64,000 bases of DNA. Origin: Adhaeretor mobilis. Its GTDB lineage: Bacteria > Planctomycetota > Planctomycetia > Pirellulales > Lacipirellulaceae. The stretch lies in NCBI RefSeq assembly GCF_007741515.1, contig NZ_CP036263.1, positions 1,550,001-1,614,000 of the forward strand. Reading direction: 5' to 3'. The position numbers were made by a program, and so were the translations under genes. Every line of letters starts with the position of its first letter. Within the stretch, counting starts at the first letter, position 1. Shown here piece after piece: positions 45,001 to 53,322 of this stretch. Below the pieces are notes generated by a model, which had not been told where the DNA came from, made no database searches, and worked only from the letters and a program-made list of their open reading frames with translations.

Positions 45001-48000
45001 GTGATCCGCGTGTACGGAGCGTCGCCTATCAGGTTGCGTGGGACAACCTGCGTCGTCAGGAACTGGCCAAGGATTTGTACATCACGGCGCTCGCCGCTGC
45101 CGACCCGTTTGATGTGGACTCCGACGATGGCAAACGAAGATGCCGCGAACTGGCACAATGGGCGATCAACTCGGTTGATTTTCGCGATGCCGACTCCGCC
45201 ATGACCGCTTTTGAGTACGATCACAACCCGTTCGATGGATGGGATGTTGATGGCGAGATCGGTACCCTGGGCGGGGTGAACAACACTCTAGATAGCCTCG
45301 GGCCCGATGGCAAAGCGGGGACAGCTGACGACATTGGCGGCATCGTTTGGGGACTGGAACGGCCCGAACTGGTCATGACTGAAACGCTCGCTTGGCATGA
45401 CCGTCGCACCAGCAACTACTCGAATGAGATTATCTACTCGGACCGCAATAATCCTAATCCTAACCAGCCTCCTAGGAATCCCTCGTTGCTAGATCGGAGC
45501 GATCCTGAGAAGGACCAAGATTTCGACCAGAGGTTCGTTCCAAGAGGCGGGTTGTTAATTGAACTCTATAATCCTAACGCGCCAAACCCCGCTGCGCCTG
45601 CCGATACACATCGGATTGTGGGCGGGCAAGACCTTGGGGTTAATCTGTCCACCTTTACCAATTACACCGACTTAAGTGGAAGTGCCCAACGCTCACCCGT
45701 GTGGCGGATGGCTTTTTATAAGAGAACCCAAAAATATGCTAGCGATCAAGCTATGCAGTGGAATCCCGATTCGCTCGTTGATTGGAAAGTGGCGAACGGG
45801 GGAACTGCAGCCGTTGTAGGTCGTCCTCCTGCGGATGCCAAACTCGACCGCTGTGCCTATTTTACCGATTTTGCTCCTGCTTATGACGTGATGGTAGAGG
45901 GCGAGCCCTTCTATTCAGGGACCACAAGTCCCTACCACGTGCGGCCAGGGCGTTACATGGTAGTCGGTGGTGACAACCAAGTAGTGATCGCAGACCAAGA
46001 CGGTTCTCGAAGCGACCCAGCCAAGAAATCTCGTCGTTTTGAACTCAATACTACGACCGGTTCGGTCAGGCTTATGCACGAGAAGGATGGGGTAATCGAA
46101 GACCCGCTGACAGGGGAGGAGATGCGTACACCACTCGACAGCGGATTTGCAGATGCGAGTGCCACAGCTGCCGCCACTCCGGGCGCTGACGTTGCCATCA
46201 TCAACATGCCCAATCCACTCACCGCTTCAGAACCAGCAGAGGGTTATCCCGAAAGGATTATGGGAGCTCGGTTGGACAAGACAACAGGTGAGTACAAGGA
46301 TAGCAACGGGACCTTGATGACACTTGATGTACCAATGGACGGACCGATTGGAACTACCCGTCCGGCGAATGAAGTGCACCCGGCCTATCCTGAGTTCGAA
46401 GCTGCAAAACAGAGGGTTGACGCGATTTATGCCAGTAAGCCTGACCCGCGAGTTACCTACTCGGTCATTTTTTTGCAAAGGCTGGCAAATCCATTGCTTG
46501 GTTGGAATCCCGAAGCCGGTCATCCAGAGCACCGCGAGGATGATCCTGTCAATCCTTATCGTACAGTCGATTCGATGGGAGTTAACCTAAGCGTTTTCAA
46601 TAGCATCGGCGATGTGGCAATTGGTCAGGTGGGGAATGAAGAGGATGGCACGTCACCGCGCGAGGCACGCAGGACTTTTACGAGCTTACAACGAGGCATG
46701 ACTGGGCAAGAAAAGCTCGGGTCGGCTGCGACCGCTCCTATGGCATCGTTGATGGCGTTTGAGCCGTTTTCTTCCGAAAAGCGAGCTACGCTGGGCCCAA
46801 GGAATGGAGCCGATGGGCTGGGGTTTAACCCGCCAGCACCGGCTGATTTCAAGAACATGCTTACGGGCCAAGACTACAACGGTGATTTTACGTTCGATGC
46901 AATTCCGTCAGCCACGATGGGTTACCTCAATCGTCCTTTCCAGGACACCGCACTTTCCGGAGAAGCACTCCATGCGAAGCCCCAGACCCCCTTCGATTGG
47001 CTAACCTGGAACAATCGCCCTTACGTTAGCGGAAATGAGTTGATGCTGGTACCACGAACGAGTTCATTTGAATTATTCCGGGCGTTCGCGACAGCAGATC
47101 CGAAAGACAACGATCCGGTGACGGGATTGGAACAAGAGTGGCCTTATCAAGCGATTCAAAATGGAGCAGCCACGCCTGCACATAACGGATTTGAGCACTT
47201 GCTTGGTTTCCACAACACACTTGATCCGGCTGCAACGATGCCTCCTGCCCCCGAGGAGCCCATGACGGGGCTTTACCGCATGTTGGATTACGTGCATACA
47301 CCCTCGCTGTTCGTGGGCACCAAGAATTGGCTCAATCCGGTTGCCTTCAATAACAACACGGTGCCTGTCACTTCCACGGACGATCCTCGCTATGGCAAGC
47401 TGATTCCCAACAACTTTGTCTCTGAGTTCCGCGACCCGGGCGAGGTGAATCTCAATACCATTGCCGACGGTACCGTCTGGAAAGGTATCCAGCAGGATAT
47501 GGGAGGGGCGCAGAAGCACCTGGGTCCGGAAGCTCAGGAGTTTGCCAGCTCCCGACGTGGGTACGGTAGTGACAGCGACGCTATGCTGTCGCTGAGCAGT
47601 GATAGTCCAACTTTCTTTGCCAATCCGTTCCGGGCTACGGGTGCCGGGGACCTTGTTCCCCTAGCAGCGATGGAGCGACCGGATGTCGAGACGGGACTGC
47701 TACGCAGTGACTCACTTGATGCGACCATGGCACCCAGTGATACGCCTGTTATGTTTGAGCGCAAAGAGGCTCGCAACGGAGCGACAAAAGATCCAAGGAA
47801 CACGGATCGCAACGCCTATTTCCATTACCAACCGGTGACTCGACTGGATAATCTTACAACGACACGATCCAATGTGTTCGCTGTTTGGATCACGGTAGGG
47901 TTTTTTGAGGTGGCACCGGCACCGGCACCGACGTCTGGGGAATTCCAGTCCTTAAACGATCCGAGTAATAATCTAACCTCGGCCCAGTTGCAGGCGCTGT

Positions 48001-48176
48001 ACGATCGCATCTACCCGGAAGGGTATCAACTAGGGCGTGAGTTTGGTCTGGACACGGGCGACACGCGACGGCTGAGAAAGTTCAGCATTGTGGACCGTTC
48101 GATCCCCGTTGGGTTCGAACCGGGCGTGGATCACAATGTCGAGGAGACTATCCGCTTGGATCGTCAAATCGAGTAA
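42072..48176 (+). CDS. Giant GspK/PilX-like pseudopilin, 2034 residues
   Basis: The start is ATG 42072 after AAGAGAAG. A 42-residue basic, Ala/Pro-rich leader ends RRKG before ILLLVALSMLVLFLLVGTAF. Lack of Glu at +5 is typical of GspK-type tip pseudopilins. The mature helix continues into RHAYRTQKAEAKASQNTSAE. The body is about six times the length of a normal GspK. It contains several Asp/Asn-rich loops that look like calcium sites: YDRDGDIDQLDFQ (about 263), DVDNDNDGYRDSVW (about 508), NGRDDNNNGVVDE (about 890) and DRNQDGMIEF (about 955). GspK-like proteins cap the pseudopilus tip. I know similar giants mainly from planctomycetes. Function beyond that is inferred. Confidence 0.8.
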   Translation: MNDKQRTPNMGAGREALDASSPLPKPAPSAQRRAPKRQRRKGILLLVALSMLVLFLLVGTAFVVTSRHAYRTQKAEAKASQNTSAEVGQADLLDDILKQVVRDTKNPNSVLRNHSLLRDMYGEDGFVGSVPVPNAQTDADGLTARWAPTRDVDGVSQNFNITNGQILEIDVLGVEDLFGNQAAANVVNGMKLQRNAYNGMTLTFTSGFAKGVSTRIVGYIPANHLIDPVSGSLATPTPTYPRKFARFRLLAFPLADGSTLNQDYDRDGDIDQLDFQQLLEGSEFVVNGRPFNGTGVGYDSTATTGDARLSAKEMVTLLDGSTTLDMQVALEPNTIFFDPGSVVSTTGTTFNYFPPNPLGTITVNSPYSGFGGSDESYDAVDFQNMLLALMPKDLQGNAWVVNDVTDPSSWPSDPTSLSTSGNNVPLPSLHRPALLNYWKTEVANSGSHLAVEPMVLRKVMLRPSWLDHPNFTGSNPEFAQAFNQFDTNRADPDNQRLIVNRMIAGPWDVDNDNDGYRDSVWVDFGASIISMPDGTLVKPMAAVLCLDLDGRLNVNAHGSREQVKSKVFTTRPPGAYPPFYDAELAGTAVALDLPFGQGLGPADIDLEPLLGAEWANRTIGGSRGIDATGLAPLSGRQLTGRYGNIYTDGFGYPGSPSQMDIQYQLNMQGVPVGFGSAAPPSLYGSAPDFASSYPSTGINDFGQPVSVIAEDTSYQSRDMPYEMNLLNVSGESPNSPDSPYTVNELERLLRVYDADATTASERLATLTNFVGSNLQARNLITTDSFDLPVPAGVLPSWVNETDGTKMDLDGNTGNDDSFLEVMGRPAVGASFADLMEYRMRAVTAGLRYNRTATPNFLPPLSALQRRALERLIPQDLADGKLLDINRALGNGRDDNNNGVVDEPGEPEGAQWRLQQNVAALGQPIDVQPVDPADNIHHPADAFVRDDLATTVDMIDRNQDGMIEFDSKDPTKSPIELRDPRVRSVAYQVAWDNLRRQELAKDLYITALAAADPFDVDSDDGKRRCRELAQWAINSVDFRDADSAMTAFEYDHNPFDGWDVDGEIGTLGGVNNTLDSLGPDGKAGTADDIGGIVWGLERPELVMTETLAWHDRRTSNYSNEIIYSDRNNPNPNQPPRNPSLLDRSDPEKDQDFDQRFVPRGGLLIELYNPNAPNPAAPADTHRIVGGQDLGVNLSTFTNYTDLSGSAQRSPVWRMAFYKRTQKYASDQAMQWNPDSLVDWKVANGGTAAVVGRPPADAKLDRCAYFTDFAPAYDVMVEGEPFYSGTTSPYHVRPGRYMVVGGDNQVVIADQDGSRSDPAKKSRRFELNTTTGSVRLMHEKDGVIEDPLTGEEMRTPLDSGFADASATAAATPGADVAIINMPNPLTASEPAEGYPERIMGARLDKTTGEYKDSNGTLMTLDVPMDGPIGTTRPANEVHPAYPEFEAAKQRVDAIYASKPDPRVTYSVIFLQRLANPLLGWNPEAGHPEHREDDPVNPYRTVDSMGVNLSVFNSIGDVAIGQVGNEEDGTSPREARRTFTSLQRGMTGQEKLGSAATAPMASLMAFEPFSSEKRATLGPRNGADGLGFNPPAPADFKNMLTGQDYNGDFTFDAIPSATMGYLNRPFQDTALSGEALHAKPQTPFDWLTWNNRPYVSGNELMLVPRTSSFELFRAFATADPKDNDPVTGLEQEWPYQAIQNGAATPAHNGFEHLLGFHNTLDPAATMPPAPEEPMTGLYRMLDYVHTPSLFVGTKNWLNPVAFNNNTVPVTSTDDPRYGKLIPNNFVSEFRDPGEVNLNTIADGTVWKGIQQDMGGAQKHLGPEAQEFASSRRGYGSDSDAMLSLSSDSPTFFANPFRATGAGDLVPLAAMERPDVETGLLRSDSLDATMAPSDTPVMFERKEARNGATKDPRNTDRNAYFHYQPVTRLDNLTTTRSNVFAVWITVGFFEVAPAPAPTSGEFQSLNDPSNNLTSAQLQALYDRIYPEGYQLGREFGLDTGDTRRLRKFSIVDRSIPVGFEPGVDHNVEETIRLDRQIE
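42101..42178 (+). repeat. GGCGCT-type palindromic repeat inside giant pseudopilin leader
   Basis: GGGCGCTGGGCGCGAGGCGC on the left is mirrored by CAGCGCCCAGCGCCCAGCGC and GAGCGCCC on the right, with an AT-richer loop between. It encodes leader residues about 11-36 (GAGREALD ... PAPSAQRRAP) and belongs to the family of 41963-42006. Confidence 0.75.
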
Positions 48177-48400
48177 ATACGGCTTTGTTTTGAACAAACG
48201 GCGTCGGCATAACCGGCAATTCCGGGACGTTTAGCGGATTCACCTAGCTAGGTCGCGCAATTTCGTTGACAGGACTAGGCCCAAGAGAAAATGATGGAGG
48301 GAGGCGCATCTCGTGTGCATGCTCCCAATGAATCGTCGCACGGACTACGTTAAGCGACTCGAAACTATTCTTCTGAACAGAGAATGAACAGGTATTAACT

Positions 48401-50365
48401 GTGTATCAAAATCTAATAACACTTAGAGGGCGACTCTTGTCGCTGTCTATCGCACTTGCCCTATTGGCACCCTCAGTTCATGCGGATGTCATAGGCAATG
48501 GTGACGTCACTCCGGTAATAGATAACGGCAGCGGGACTGATGTACCCGACCTGCCACAGTTTGGTGGCGCTGTCACAGGTGGCGACTTGGTTGTCGGCGG
48601 AACTGGAATGCAGGTAGGAGGTACGGATTTTGGTACCGTCGTTGTGGATGTTCCTCAAGACACCGATCCGCTCACTGCCACGAACGTTACGATTGGTGGC
48701 ATCTTCGACGGTTACGGTCTGATTCAGGTAGTGGGCGCTGGTTCCTCACTGCGAGTCCAGGATCGGTTTATTGTGGGAGAGGAAGGTCAGGGTGTATTGT
48801 CTATATTTGCGGGAGCACAAGTAAGAACCAACGTCGATGATACGGGTGCACCATCGGGAATGATGGGTACGCGAACAGACCCGGACATGGCGATTGGTGA
48901 GATTGAAGGCTCGCAAGGGTTCGTAACGGTCGATGGTTTGGGTTCTCTGTTGCGTAACAATACTCTCGCTGTGGGACACGGCGGCTTTGGTCGCCTCGAT
49001 ATCACTAATTTTGCTCGCGTGCAAACCGACGACGAAGCGATTATCGGTAACGAAGAAGTCTCCGGCGGAACCGGAACTCCACAGCAGCCTGGCAACGGCA
49101 GTGTCTATGTAAGTGGTCGCGGAACGCGTTGGAATATTGGTCCTGGTACGAATACGGGCACGACCGGCGATTTGATCGTGGGTAACGAGGGGCGTGGCTT
49201 GTTGGAGATCCGTGAAGAAGCCTATGTGCGTGTTGTTCACGATGCCGAATTTGGGGTGGAATCCGGTTCGTTCGGCGAAGTCGTGATTAGCGATCAAGGG
49301 TCGTTGTTATGGATTCTCAACGACACCCAGATTGGGCATGCTTCCGATGAGACGGCTCGCAGTACGGTGCATGTTGAGAATGACGGTCTGTTCCGCGTCG
49401 ATGGCAATTTTGACGTTGGAGTTAGCGGACGCATTAATCTGGCGGGCGGGATCATTCTGACACCTACGGTTACTAACACGGGCGTCATTCGTGGCGATGG
49501 TCGCATCGAGGGAGACATCTTGAACGCTGGGGGAGACATCCGCACGGCAGCTGGGATTGCCAATATACGCGAGCAGATGTTGGTGACCGGTTCCGTCGTT
49601 AACAGCGGTATTGTCGAGTCGATCGGTGGCGAGATGGAGTTCGAAGAACTATTTACGAACAATGTCGACGGACAAATTTTTGGTAAGGATGCGATCCTGC
49701 GGTTCCGCGGTAACCTTGTTGATAATGGCGAGATGTATATTGAGAACACCGTGGTCGAAGCCCCGCTGCTCAGCGTGGGATCGTTGACTGTTGGCGCTGC
49801 TTCGTCATTTGTGCTCGGCGATTTGGCCATGTCCGGTATCAGTGAGCTCTCCATGCACATCGACGATGACGACGATCATAGCCGTCTGGCAATGACGGGC
49901 GATGCGATGCTCGGCGGAGCGTTGCGGCTGACGATCGACTCGGGCTACAACCCGCAGGATGGCGATACGTTTGAGATCATGACCGCGGATAGTATCATCG
50001 GAACGTTTGATATCGAGCCGCTCTCGATCGACCCTGATTTCAGTTACGTGGTGGATTACCAATCGGATGCCGTTTACATCAACGTGGTGGCGGGGAACAC
50101 GAATTTGGTGGGTGACTACAACGGCGATGGCATGGTCGATAGCCTGGACCTCGACGAGTGGCAGATAGATTTTGGCATGACTGACGGCAGCGATGGCGAT
50201 GGGGATAGCGACTCCGACGGGTTCGACTTCCTGCTGTGGCAGCAACAATTCGGCGTGAGTGCCATCGCTTCTGGCGGTGCCGCTACCGGCGCTGTACCTG
50301 AGCCTTCGAGCCTGGTGCTTGCCTTAGGGCTCATTGTTGGAGCCGGTTTGCGTCGCAAGCGATAG
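48401..50365 (+). CDS. PEP-CTERM exported beta-repeat protein with dockerin-like motif
   Basis: The protein is 654 residues from a GTG at 48401; an ATG upstream runs into a stop. It has a signal peptide (LLSLSIALALLAPSVHA). Residues about 60-330 carry repeated beta-strand units of the form VVGxxGxGxLxIxxGAxV, for example IVGEEGQGVLSIFAGAQV and AVGHGGFGRLDITNFARV. They are likely a beta-helix. Near 560-620 are Asp-rich dockerin-like loops (GDYNGDGMVDSLDLDEWQ and DSDSDGFDFLLWQQQFG). The C-terminus is a PEP-CTERM tag: VPEPSSL, a hydrophobic helix, then RRKR. Such proteins are processed by an exosortase; none is encoded here. It probably ends up in the envelope or extracellular matrix. Confidence 0.88.
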   Translation: MYQNLITLRGRLLSLSIALALLAPSVHADVIGNGDVTPVIDNGSGTDVPDLPQFGGAVTGGDLVVGGTGMQVGGTDFGTVVVDVPQDTDPLTATNVTIGGIFDGYGLIQVVGAGSSLRVQDRFIVGEEGQGVLSIFAGAQVRTNVDDTGAPSGMMGTRTDPDMAIGEIEGSQGFVTVDGLGSLLRNNTLAVGHGGFGRLDITNFARVQTDDEAIIGNEEVSGGTGTPQQPGNGSVYVSGRGTRWNIGPGTNTGTTGDLIVGNEGRGLLEIREEAYVRVVHDAEFGVESGSFGEVVISDQGSLLWILNDTQIGHASDETARSTVHVENDGLFRVDGNFDVGVSGRINLAGGIILTPTVTNTGVIRGDGRIEGDILNAGGDIRTAAGIANIREQMLVTGSVVNSGIVESIGGEMEFEELFTNNVDGQIFGKDAILRFRGNLVDNGEMYIENTVVEAPLLSVGSLTVGAASSFVLGDLAMSGISELSMHIDDDDDHSRLAMTGDAMLGGALRLTIDSGYNPQDGDTFEIMTADSIIGTFDIEPLSIDPDFSYVVDYQSDAVYINVVAGNTNLVGDYNGDGMVDSLDLDEWQIDFGMTDGSDGDGDSDSDGFDFLLWQQQFGVSAIASGGAATGAVPEPSSLVLALGLIVGAGLRRKR

Positions 50366-50425
50366 GCGTAGGATGGGTTCAAGAAGCGTCAAGGCAGTTG
50401 CCAGAGTGACTACCGCAGAATAGGT

Positions 50426-50446
50426 CCCGATCCAAGTTGGATCGGG
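50426..50446. promoter_or_regulatory. Perfect palindrome upstream of TlpA-like gene
   Basis: The arms CCCGATCCAA and TTGGATCGGG are perfectly complementary around a single central base. There is no T-tract. It lies 75 bases before the TlpA-like start and 61 bases after the PEP-CTERM stop. It could be an operator or a weak terminator. Confidence 0.4.
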
Positions 50447-50520
50447 TGGATCGGGGCCATTTCGGCGGTAGCGAGAAATGTCAACTTTTTCTTGAAGCAA
50501 TACTTAGGAAGGCACGCGCT

Positions 50521-51159
50521 ATGGAAAGTGACTATTCATCGCAGGAGGGGGCCTCGCAGCCGGGCGGTGGTGGTATTCCGACGCCGCTGGTGATACTGGG
50601 GGTGTTTGCCGTTGCGCTGGCGGCCGTTCTTTGGCGGACTGATACTTCTGCCGGCCGCCCGCCCGTCCCTTCTGGCACGTCCTGGCCTGGAGTACAGGCT
50701 GATGGGTGGCTGAATGCTCCGGCAGGCGACGACGTTGCGGGAAGCGATGACGTTGCGGGAAGCGACTTTGATATCAATGCGGTAGTGAATTCTGGCGACG
50801 TTGTGTTCGTCGACTGCATGGCATCGTGGTGCGGGCCGTGCTTGGCGGAGATGCCGCGGATCGTCGAGGCGGCTGACGCGTACCGGCCTTTAGGGGTTCA
50901 GTTCGTGAGCCTATCGATGGAAACCGAGCGCGACGTTCAGAAGCTGCAAGACTTTCTCGACGCTTCGCCTGGCGCCAATTGGCCGCTTGGCTATGGGTGC
51001 AAAGGTTTCTTCGACCGATTGGGGATCCAGGGCATTCCTACGTTCATCATTTTCGTAGACGGCCAAGTGAGTTGGTCCGGGTACGGTGGGCAGAACTTTA
51101 CCAATGCGCTTGATGCAGCGGTTGCGGTGGGAAGAAGTGGGCGGAAGAGTGGGCAGTAG
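50521..51159 (+). CDS. TlpA/thioredoxin-like membrane-anchored protein
   Basis: The protein is 212 residues from the ATG at 50521, with AGGAAGG upstream; the frame is open from 50437 but without a site. One N-terminal transmembrane helix (about 20-38, TPLVILGVFAVALAAVLW) precedes a Pro/Gly linker. The thioredoxin fold shows VVFVDCMASWCGPCLAEMPR with the active CxxC near 101-104. The cis-Pro lies in GIQGIPTFIIFVDGQ. It would act as a thiol-disulfide reductant or isomerase outside the cytoplasmic membrane. An 18-base tandem duplication near 50731-50766 doubles a DVAGSD unit in the linker. Its partners are not encoded nearby. Confidence 0.9.
   Translation: MESDYSSQEGASQPGGGGIPTPLVILGVFAVALAAVLWRTDTSAGRPPVPSGTSWPGVQADGWLNAPAGDDVAGSDDVAGSDFDINAVVNSGDVVFVDCMASWCGPCLAEMPRIVEAADAYRPLGVQFVSLSMETERDVQKLQDFLDASPGANWPLGYGCKGFFDRLGIQGIPTFIIFVDGQVSWSGYGGQNFTNALDAAVAVGRSGRKSGQ
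50731..50766 (+). repeat. 18-base tandem duplication in TlpA-like linker
   Basis: Two copies of GACGTTGCGGGAAGCGA(T/C) lie head to tail and differ at one base. Each encodes DVAGSD in the flexible linker before the thioredoxin domain. The near identity suggests a recent slippage event. Confidence 0.85.
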
Positions 51160-51182
51160 GCAGCAATATCGCAACCTTGCCT

Positions 51183-51208
51183 CGTTCCCACGCTCCTGCG
51201 TGGTAACG
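51183..51208. repeat. CGTTCCCACGC hairpin repeat
   Basis: The arms CGTTCCCACGC and GCGTGGTAACG pair at 10 of 11 positions around TCCT. From memory, GTTCCCACGCTCC...GCGTGGGAAC is a recurrent intergenic sequence in many bacteria. It sits 11 bases before a second palindromic element (51219-51384). Confidence 0.65.
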
Positions 51209-51218
51209 GGATATCCAG

Positions 51219-51384
51219 CCGTAGGGTATGTCGAGTGGAGCGAGGCGTACCGAGCTCAAGGCACCAAGGACTTCAGACTTCGGGCTTCAGGGTTGCCCTG
51301 GAGGCCTGAAGCCCGAGGTCTGAGGTCCGAAGCCGTAGATACGGGCAAACCGGTACGCCTCGTGGAGCTCGACATACCCTACGG
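51219..51384. repeat. Long palindromic element with a second palindrome nested inside
   Basis: The outer arms (51219-51252 and 51351-51384) begin CCGTAGGGTATGTCGAG and end GAGGCGTACCG. They are complementary over 34 bases except for a central hexamer, TGGAGC, present in the same orientation in both. The arm sequence is the family of 33519-33588. The 98-base interior contains another inverted repeat (51268-51327). The right arm supplies the last codons and TAG stop of the minus-strand hydrolase gene. Confidence 0.85.
51268..51327. repeat. Inner palindrome nested in the 51219-51384 element
   Basis: The left arm GGACTTCAGACTTCGGGCTT then CAGG and the right arm CCTGAAGCCCGAGGTCTGAG then GTCC are complementary at 22 of 24 positions. 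Both mismatches would be G-U pairs in RNA. The loop is 12 bases. Confidence 0.85.
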
Positions 51385-53184
51385 ACTTGGCTGCCAGTTG
51401 CTCCATACGATTGCTTCTTTGTCGCCTCTGATTTTCTGACTCTCGGTCATTGGTTCCAGCCAGATGTTTCTGCCAAACAGAGGAGCTGTCGGTATTTGGA
51501 GAGTAGCAGCAGCCACGAGGCTACTGGTGCCGTACTGTTGTTGCCAGACGGTGAGATCGTCGAGGTCGATATTTCCGTCGAAGTCGGCATCGCCCTGAGC
51601 GTTGACGGCCCCTAAAGGTATGCCAGCACTGGTTTGCCAGGTGAGGAAATCGAAGCCTGAAACGGCTGCTTCCTTATTAAAATCGGCATCCGGGGCGGGG
51701 ATGCTAGTGACAAGGCGGATGTTGTCGATTCGGACTGCCGAGTCGATGCCATCGCCGGCCGAATCGTTGATGCGGAACTCGAGCGTGTCAACAAAACCGC
51801 CGTGGGTGAAGGAGAGCGGTGCTTGGTGATCGATCACGAAGCTGCCATTGATCGAGCTAAGTAGCAACGATTCGATTACGGTATCGCCAATGATTACCTG
51901 AAGTTGATCGTCCGGCGAGGAGCCTTCGATGCCGTAAATTTGATAGTCATACTCAACGGCCACGGTGTTGACGTCGAACCACAGCGGGTTGTGGCGGCGG
52001 AACGAGGCGTTGCCGGCGGCATCGAGTTCGAGATAGTCGCCGCTATCATCAACATCGCCCGTACCACTACCACCGTGGCGAATCCAGCCAGGAGGATTGT
52101 CGCTGAAAACGCCAAAGTTAAATCGGAAGTCACCGTTATTGACGGTTTCAATGGAACCGGCGTCGATCTTTGAACCGAACTGCTCAAGTCCGGCACGGCT
52201 GCCGCCGGCAATTTCTGAGAAGTGAAAACCGATGGCATCGCGGGCTGGTACGCCCGAGTTGCCCCACCAGCTATCGGGGAAGCTCACATCACCATCGTTG
52301 TTGCGACCTGCTGCATTGAAGCCGGAATAGTTGGAATCAAAGGGCTCAGTCACCGTGCCGTAGTACCAAGTATGCACGTCGCTATGCTCCAGCCCACCGC
52401 CGCCGTTCTCTAGGACGGTCGTAGGAAGTCGCAAGTTGTAGGCTCCGTTAGTGCGTACGCCGTTGAAGTCGAAGAAAACCGGTTCGTAGGAGCCGTTCTG
52501 CTGATAGTAGTTGTCAGCAAATAGGACGTTATTGTAGGTGAATATACGACTATTATTGTTGGGGTCCGTAGAGACGTACCCCTGATCGTTCATAGCACTA
52601 GCTGGGTGACCGTCGAGCGTTGTGACATGGTCGATCATCGTTGAGAAATAATGGTCAAATCGCTCGGTCACTAGGGAGTTAACCACGGTGCCGCGACTAT
52701 GTCCGATGAAATGGAAGTCGAGGAGCCCGCCTTCTTCGATAGCGGGCGTTTCGAGTCCCAGTTCATAGAAGCTTTGTCCAGTCAGGTCTCCCGACAAATA
52801 GTCGTTGTCATCGACTAGGCTTGCAAACAAGCTGTCTGCCGCGGCTTCGGCCCAACCATCGTTCAGGGCACCTGATTCTTGCGACCAGTCGTACAGCAGG
52901 ACGACGTGTTCTGCGGCGGAATTGCTGTTCGTCCAGACGCTGTTGTCTAGCGCCGACCAACGCCCAGTCGTTTGGTCATGGCGGAAGATGCTACCCGTGG
53001 TGCGATCAGTCGCGCTGCCATCGGCGCGATCGAGGATGGCTTGTCCCAAAGTCACTTCCCAATCCGGCAATCCGGCTACTACTTGGGCTCCGTGAGTGAT
53101 AATCGTCACCCCAGCAGCATCGAGTAGTTCGCGCGCTTCGAGTCGTTCGATACGTAGAGAACGCCAGTGAGTCATAAGAAACAT
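51379..53184 (-). CDS. Secreted alpha/beta hydrolase (GHSRG) with dockerin-like repeats
   Basis: The protein has 601 residues, with starts at 53184 or 53175. It begins with the planctomycetal N-terminal motif SLRIERLEARELLDA instead of a classical signal peptide. The first half is lipase-like: VTIITHGAQVVAGLP near the start, then FHFIGHSRGTVVNSL (about 158-172) with the nucleophile Ser in GHSRG. A jelly-roll-like middle (about 340-500) resembles carbohydrate-binding modules. Two dockerin-like Asp repeats (DADFNKEAAVSGFDFLTWQ and GDADFDGNIDLDDLTVWQQQ) lie near 505-560. The stop and last five codons come from a palindromic repeat, so the C-terminus may have been altered by its insertion. Substrate unknown, possibly a lipid or ester. 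Confidence 0.78.
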   Translation of the reverse strand: MFLMTHWRSLRIERLEARELLDAAGVTIITHGAQVVAGLPDWEVTLGQAILDRADGSATDRTTGSIFRHDQTTGRWSALDNSVWTNSNSAAEHVVLLYDWSQESGALNDGWAEAAADSLFASLVDDNDYLSGDLTGQSFYELGLETPAIEEGGLLDFHFIGHSRGTVVNSLVTERFDHYFSTMIDHVTTLDGHPASAMNDQGYVSTDPNNNSRIFTYNNVLFADNYYQQNGSYEPVFFDFNGVRTNGAYNLRLPTTVLENGGGGLEHSDVHTWYYGTVTEPFDSNYSGFNAAGRNNDGDVSFPDSWWGNSGVPARDAIGFHFSEIAGGSRAGLEQFGSKIDAGSIETVNNGDFRFNFGVFSDNPPGWIRHGGSGTGDVDDSGDYLELDAAGNASFRRHNPLWFDVNTVAVEYDYQIYGIEGSSPDDQLQVIIGDTVIESLLLSSINGSFVIDHQAPLSFTHGGFVDTLEFRINDSAGDGIDSAVRIDNIRLVTSIPAPDADFNKEAAVSGFDFLTWQTSAGIPLGAVNAQGDADFDGNIDLDDLTVWQQQYGTSSLVAAATLQIPTAPLFGRNIWLEPMTESQKIRGDKEAIVWSNWQPSP

Positions 53185-53322
53185 GCCGAATGCTAGCAGT
53201 TGAATGCAGTTCAGTGACTGCTTTGGGAAACTTCAGACTTTCACTTTAGCGATTATATCAATTGTGTCGATCCATATGAGTAAGCCAAAAAGGGGGGATC
53301 CTTTCGTGGTGGAATTCTTCGC

